Made by a program: the position numbers and the translations under genes. Positions 6,208 to 8,445 of a stretch of 8,445 nucleotides of DNA are shown here, piece by piece; positions within the stretch are counted from its first letter, which is position 1; each line of letters opens with the position of its first letter. This DNA is from CAYYWV01 sp964475385. GTDB taxonomy: Bacteria > Pseudomonadota > Alphaproteobacteria > JAAXGF01. The notes under the pieces are model-generated. The model saw only the letters and a program-made list of their open reading frames with translations. It did not search any database and had not been told where the DNA came from. The DNA lies in contig CAYYWV010000104.1 of the NCBI GenBank assembly GCA_964475385.1, positions 1 through 8,445 on the forward strand. Direction: 5' to 3'.

Positions 6208-6254
6208 TATTTTTACAGCCCTTTTACTATCGGCAATCGACGCCGGCCTGTAAA
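6208..6254 (-). promoter_or_regulatory. Candidate phnD promoter and overlapping TTTACAG/CTGTAAA dyad
   Basis: Minus strand TTGCCG (6236..6231) could be a -35 element, with an A-rich -10 (AAAAAT at 6214..6209) after a 16-base spacer. The spot is flanked by a perfect 7-base inverted repeat, TTTACAG at 6212-6218 and CTGTAAA at 6248-6254 (plus strand), 29 bases apart, which could be an operator. The CTGTAA sequence recalls half of a PhoB box, but the tandem CTGTCAT spacing is not met, so PhoB control is only a possibility. Confidence 0.3.
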
Positions 6255-6284
6255 GCCTCCACACGCCGCGGTGGAAACGACGGA

Positions 6285-7283
6285 TCAGCGTTTCGCCGCA
6301 AGCGCGGCGTCGAGCAACGCCGCGAGCCCGAGCAACGCCGGCCAGCGGGCGACGATCAAATGGGTCGGGATTCGCGCGAGGTAATCGCCGAACCGTCCCT
6401 TGGCCTCGAAGCGGCGGCGGAAGGCGCCCTCGTCGAAGGCCGCGCCCAGGCCGGGCACCACGCCGCCCGCGACGTAGACGCCGCCGCGCGCGCCCAGGGT
6501 CAGCGCGAGGTTTCCGGCGGCCGCGCCGAGCGCCGCGCTGAACAGCGTCGCGGCCTCGACGGCGGTCTGGTCCGCGCCGCGCTGCGCCCGGGCGGCGATC
6601 TCGGAGGGCGTCTCCGGCAGGTCTTCTTCGCCGCGCCCGTCGGCTTCGGCGAGCGCGCGGTAGATCGCGACCAGTCCGGGCCCCGAAAGCACGCGTTCGA
6701 GCGAAACATGGGAATGGCGCGCGGCAATGTGGTCGTAAACGAGGCGTTCGCGCGCCGTGCCGGGAGCGAAATCGACGTGCCCGCCTTCGCCCGCGACCAC
6801 GGCCCAGCCGCCGCCCGCCGGCACCAACCCGGCGGTTCCGAGCCCCGTGCCCGGGCCGATCGCGGCCAGCGTCGCCCGCGGCGCGCCTTCTTCAGGCGCG
6901 TCCGCGCCGAGCCGGCGCTTCTCCTCGCGCCCGAGCCGGGGCAGGGCGATCGCGATGGCGGCGAAGTCGTTGACCACCTCGAACAGGCCGAGGCCGAAGC
7001 GCTGCGCGAAGCGCTCGCGCGAGAACCGCCAGGGGTGGTTGGTCATGGCGATGGCGTCCCCCGTGACCGGCGCGGCGACCGCGAAGGCGGCGGCCTCGGG
7101 CGGCCGCGCGGGCGCGAGCCTGCGCAGCGCCTCGGCGGTCGCGGACTCGATGTCCGCGTAATCGGCGACCTTGAGAACGACCGGCTCCCCCGCCCGCGCG
7201 CCGGGTTCCTGAAGCGCGAAGCGGGCGTGCGTTCCGCCGATGTCGGCGACCAGGCGGGGCGGGATGGTCCTTGCGGCGGTCAC
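6285..7283 (-). CDS. glk: Glucokinase
   Basis: 332-residue ROK-unrelated, proteobacterial-type glucokinase (ATP + D-glucose to glucose-6-phosphate, cytosolic). Phosphate-binding DIGGTHARFAL spans residues 14-24. The sugar contact segment TNHPWRFS is 81-88, catalytic aspartate D106 lies in EVVNDFAAIA, the second phosphate loop GPGTGLGTAGL is 143-153, and the EGGH glucose-binding motif is 166-169. The C-terminal adenosine region includes GGVYVAGGVVPGLG. Length matches the family (about 320-340). I place the start at GTG 7283, which overlaps the otsA TGA as GTGA and leaves a short head before the DIGGT strand; a longer frame continues upstream only as a shadow of otsA. Coupling with OtsA suggests supply of glucose-6-phosphate to trehalose synthesis or re-use of glucose from trehalose breakdown (inference). 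Confidence 0.95.
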   Translation of the reverse strand: MTAARTIPPRLVADIGGTHARFALQEPGARAGEPVVLKVADYADIESATAEALRRLAPARPPEAAAFAVAAPVTGDAIAMTNHPWRFSRERFAQRFGLGLFEVVNDFAAIAIALPRLGREEKRRLGADAPEEGAPRATLAAIGPGTGLGTAGLVPAGGGWAVVAGEGGHVDFAPGTARERLVYDHIAARHSHVSLERVLSGPGLVAIYRALAEADGRGEEDLPETPSEIAARAQRGADQTAVEAATLFSAALGAAAGNLALTLGARGGVYVAGGVVPGLGAAFDEGAFRRRFEAKGRFGDYLARIPTHLIVARWPALLGLAALLDAALAAKR

Positions 7284-8445
7284 TGCGGCGTCGGCACGGC
7301 GGCGAGCGCGTCGAGAAATCGGTTCCGCCACGCGGTGACGTCGTCGCGCCTGAGCCCTTCCATCAGGATCTCCCAGCGCTCGCGGCGCTCGGCGAGCGGC
7401 ATGGTCAGCCCGCGGTGGAGCGCTTCGGCGATTTCGTGCAGATCGTATGGGTTGACGATCAACGCCGCTCCCATCTGATGGGCCGCGCCGGCGAAGCGCG
7501 AGAGGATCAGAACCCCCGGGTCGGCCTCGTCCTGGGCGGCCACGTACTCCTTGGCGACCAGGTTCATGCCGTCGCGCAAAGGCGTGACCAGGCCGATCCG
7601 GCTGCCGCGCAAGAGCCCGGATAACGCGCGCCGGCTGAACGCCTTGTTGAGGTAACGGATCGGCACCCAATCGAACTCGGCGAAGCGGCCGTTGATGTGG
7701 CCGGCGGTGGCTTCGAGCGCATGGCGGATGTCGGCGTACTCGGGAACCTCGGTGCGCGACGGCGGCGCGATCTGCATCAGGCTCACCCGGCGGCGCATCT
7801 CGGGGTAGCTTTCGAGCAGCCTTTCGAACGCCTGCATGCGGTCGACGAGCCCCTTGGTGTAGTCGAGCCGGTCGACGCCGATCACGAGCTGGCGGCCCTG
7901 GAGGCTGTCGGCGAGCCGGCGCATCTGGCGCTGGGCCTCGGGCGTGCGGGCGAGCGCGGCGAAGTCGTCGGTGTCGATCCCGATGGGAAAGACCTCGGCC
8001 CGGATGGTCCGCCCGAAAGCGGTCACCGTGCCGTCGTCGTTTATCCGGCCTCCGGCTTCCTCGGCGACGTAGTCGAAGAAGGCGCGGAGGTCGTTCATCG
8101 TCTGGAAACCGACGAGATCGTATGCGAACAGCGCCCGCACCAGCTCGCTGTGCGTGGGCAGCGCGACCAGCACCTCGCGGGCCGGGAAGGGGATGTGCAG
8201 GAAGAACCCGACCCGCGCCCGGCAACCCAGCCGACGCAGGCCCTCGCAGAACGGGATCAGGTGGTAGTCGTGAACCCAGACCAGATCGTCCGGCTCGAGC
8301 ATGGGCATCAGCCGCTCGGCGAGCTCGCGGTTGACCCTGAGATAACCCGAGAAGAAGCGCCGGTCGAAAGCGGCGAGGTCGAGGCGGTAGTGGAACAGCG
8401 GCCAGAGCGTCCGGTTGGCGAAGCCGTTGTAGTACTCGTCGTAGT
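7280..8445 (-). CDS. otsA: Alpha,alpha-trehalose-phosphate synthase (UDP-forming), 5' end outside the window
   Basis: The visible 387 residues are the middle and C-terminal parts of a GT20 trehalose-6-phosphate synthase (UDP-glucose + glucose-6-phosphate to trehalose-6-phosphate + UDP). The frame is open to the window edge, beginning with YNGFANRTLWPLFHYRLDL, a hallmark of OtsA that precedes the first internal ATG at 8308; that ATG is therefore not the true start. Other motifs in order are WVHDYHL, GFFLHIPFPAREVL, YDLVGFQTMNDLRAFFDY, GVDRLDYTKGLVDRMQAFER (nucleotide-sugar site Arg and Lys), LMQIAPPSRTEVPEY, VTPLRDGMNLVAKEYVAAQ and VNPYDLHEIAEAL. Given the usual length of about 455-475, some 70-90 residues including the N-terminal glucose-phosphate loop are missing. 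It ends in TGA overlapping the glk GTG. Trehalose made here usually serves as an osmo- and desiccation protectant. Confidence 0.96.
   Translation of the reverse strand, partial: YDEYYNGFANRTLWPLFHYRLDLAAFDRRFFSGYLRVNRELAERLMPMLEPDDLVWVHDYHLIPFCEGLRRLGCRARVGFFLHIPFPAREVLVALPTHSELVRALFAYDLVGFQTMNDLRAFFDYVAEEAGGRINDDGTVTAFGRTIRAEVFPIGIDTDDFAALARTPEAQRQMRRLADSLQGRQLVIGVDRLDYTKGLVDRMQAFERLLESYPEMRRRVSLMQIAPPSRTEVPEYADIRHALEATAGHINGRFAEFDWVPIRYLNKAFSRRALSGLLRGSRIGLVTPLRDGMNLVAKEYVAAQDEADPGVLILSRFAGAAHQMGAALIVNPYDLHEIAEALHRGLTMPLAERRERWEILMEGLRRDDVTAWRNRFLDALAAVPTPQ

Noticed and set aside
6205..6260. A PhoB box before phnD
   Set aside because: CTGTAAA-like half sites occur, but not as the direct repeats at 11-base period that define a Pho box.
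6256..6277. Small hairpin just after glk as its terminator
   Set aside because: The stem has only five base pairs (TCCAC/GTGGA) with an eight-base loop and just a short T3 beyond it; too weak to call.
7284..8225. Apparent long N-terminal extension of glucokinase
   Set aside because: It is an out-of-frame reading of otsA with Arg/Pro/Ala-rich content; glucokinase begins just before its DIGGT motif.

Overview
The window is a dense stretch of a G+C-rich genome, about two thirds G+C by eye. Gene content and protein style fit a Pseudomonadota bacterium, most likely an alphaproteobacterium; that assignment is inference from composition, not from a marker gene. All nine genes lie on the minus strand, so transcription runs from high to low coordinates. 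I saw no rRNA, tRNA, CRISPR array, insertion sequence or origin.

Read in the direction of transcription there are three blocks. (1) 8445 to 6285: otsA (trehalose-6-phosphate synthase, cut by the window edge) and glk (glucokinase). They share a 4-base GTGA stop/start overlap. Glucokinase makes glucose-6-phosphate, the acceptor that OtsA joins to UDP-glucose. (2) 6284 to 2543: a complete phosphonate/phosphite-type ABC importer, phnD (periplasmic binding protein), phnC (ATPase) and two permeases, phnE1 and phnE2. phnC-phnE1-phnE2 are chained by ATGA overlaps. The 160-base leader before phnD holds a candidate promoter, a dyad and a terminator-like hairpin with a T6 run just ahead of the ribosome binding site. 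A strong hairpin lies between phnD and phnC. No phosphonate-degrading enzyme is in the window, so the exact substrate is open. (3) 2542 to 1: an AT-rich gap of about 22% G+C, then three genes resembling the SxtJ / SxtK (DUF5989) / SxtI trio known from saxitoxin clusters and also found in many non-toxic bacteria. These are a small three-helix membrane protein, a 49-residue membrane protein and a NodU/CmcH-family O-carbamoyltransferase.

Most of the window is ordinary metabolism and transport. The least explained parts are the carbamoyltransferase with its two small membrane partners behind an AT-rich promoter-like island, the low-complexity tails on PhnD (eight lysines) and PhnC (Asp/Gly), a calcium-loop-like motif at the mature N terminus of PhnD, and the possible attenuator in the phnD leader.
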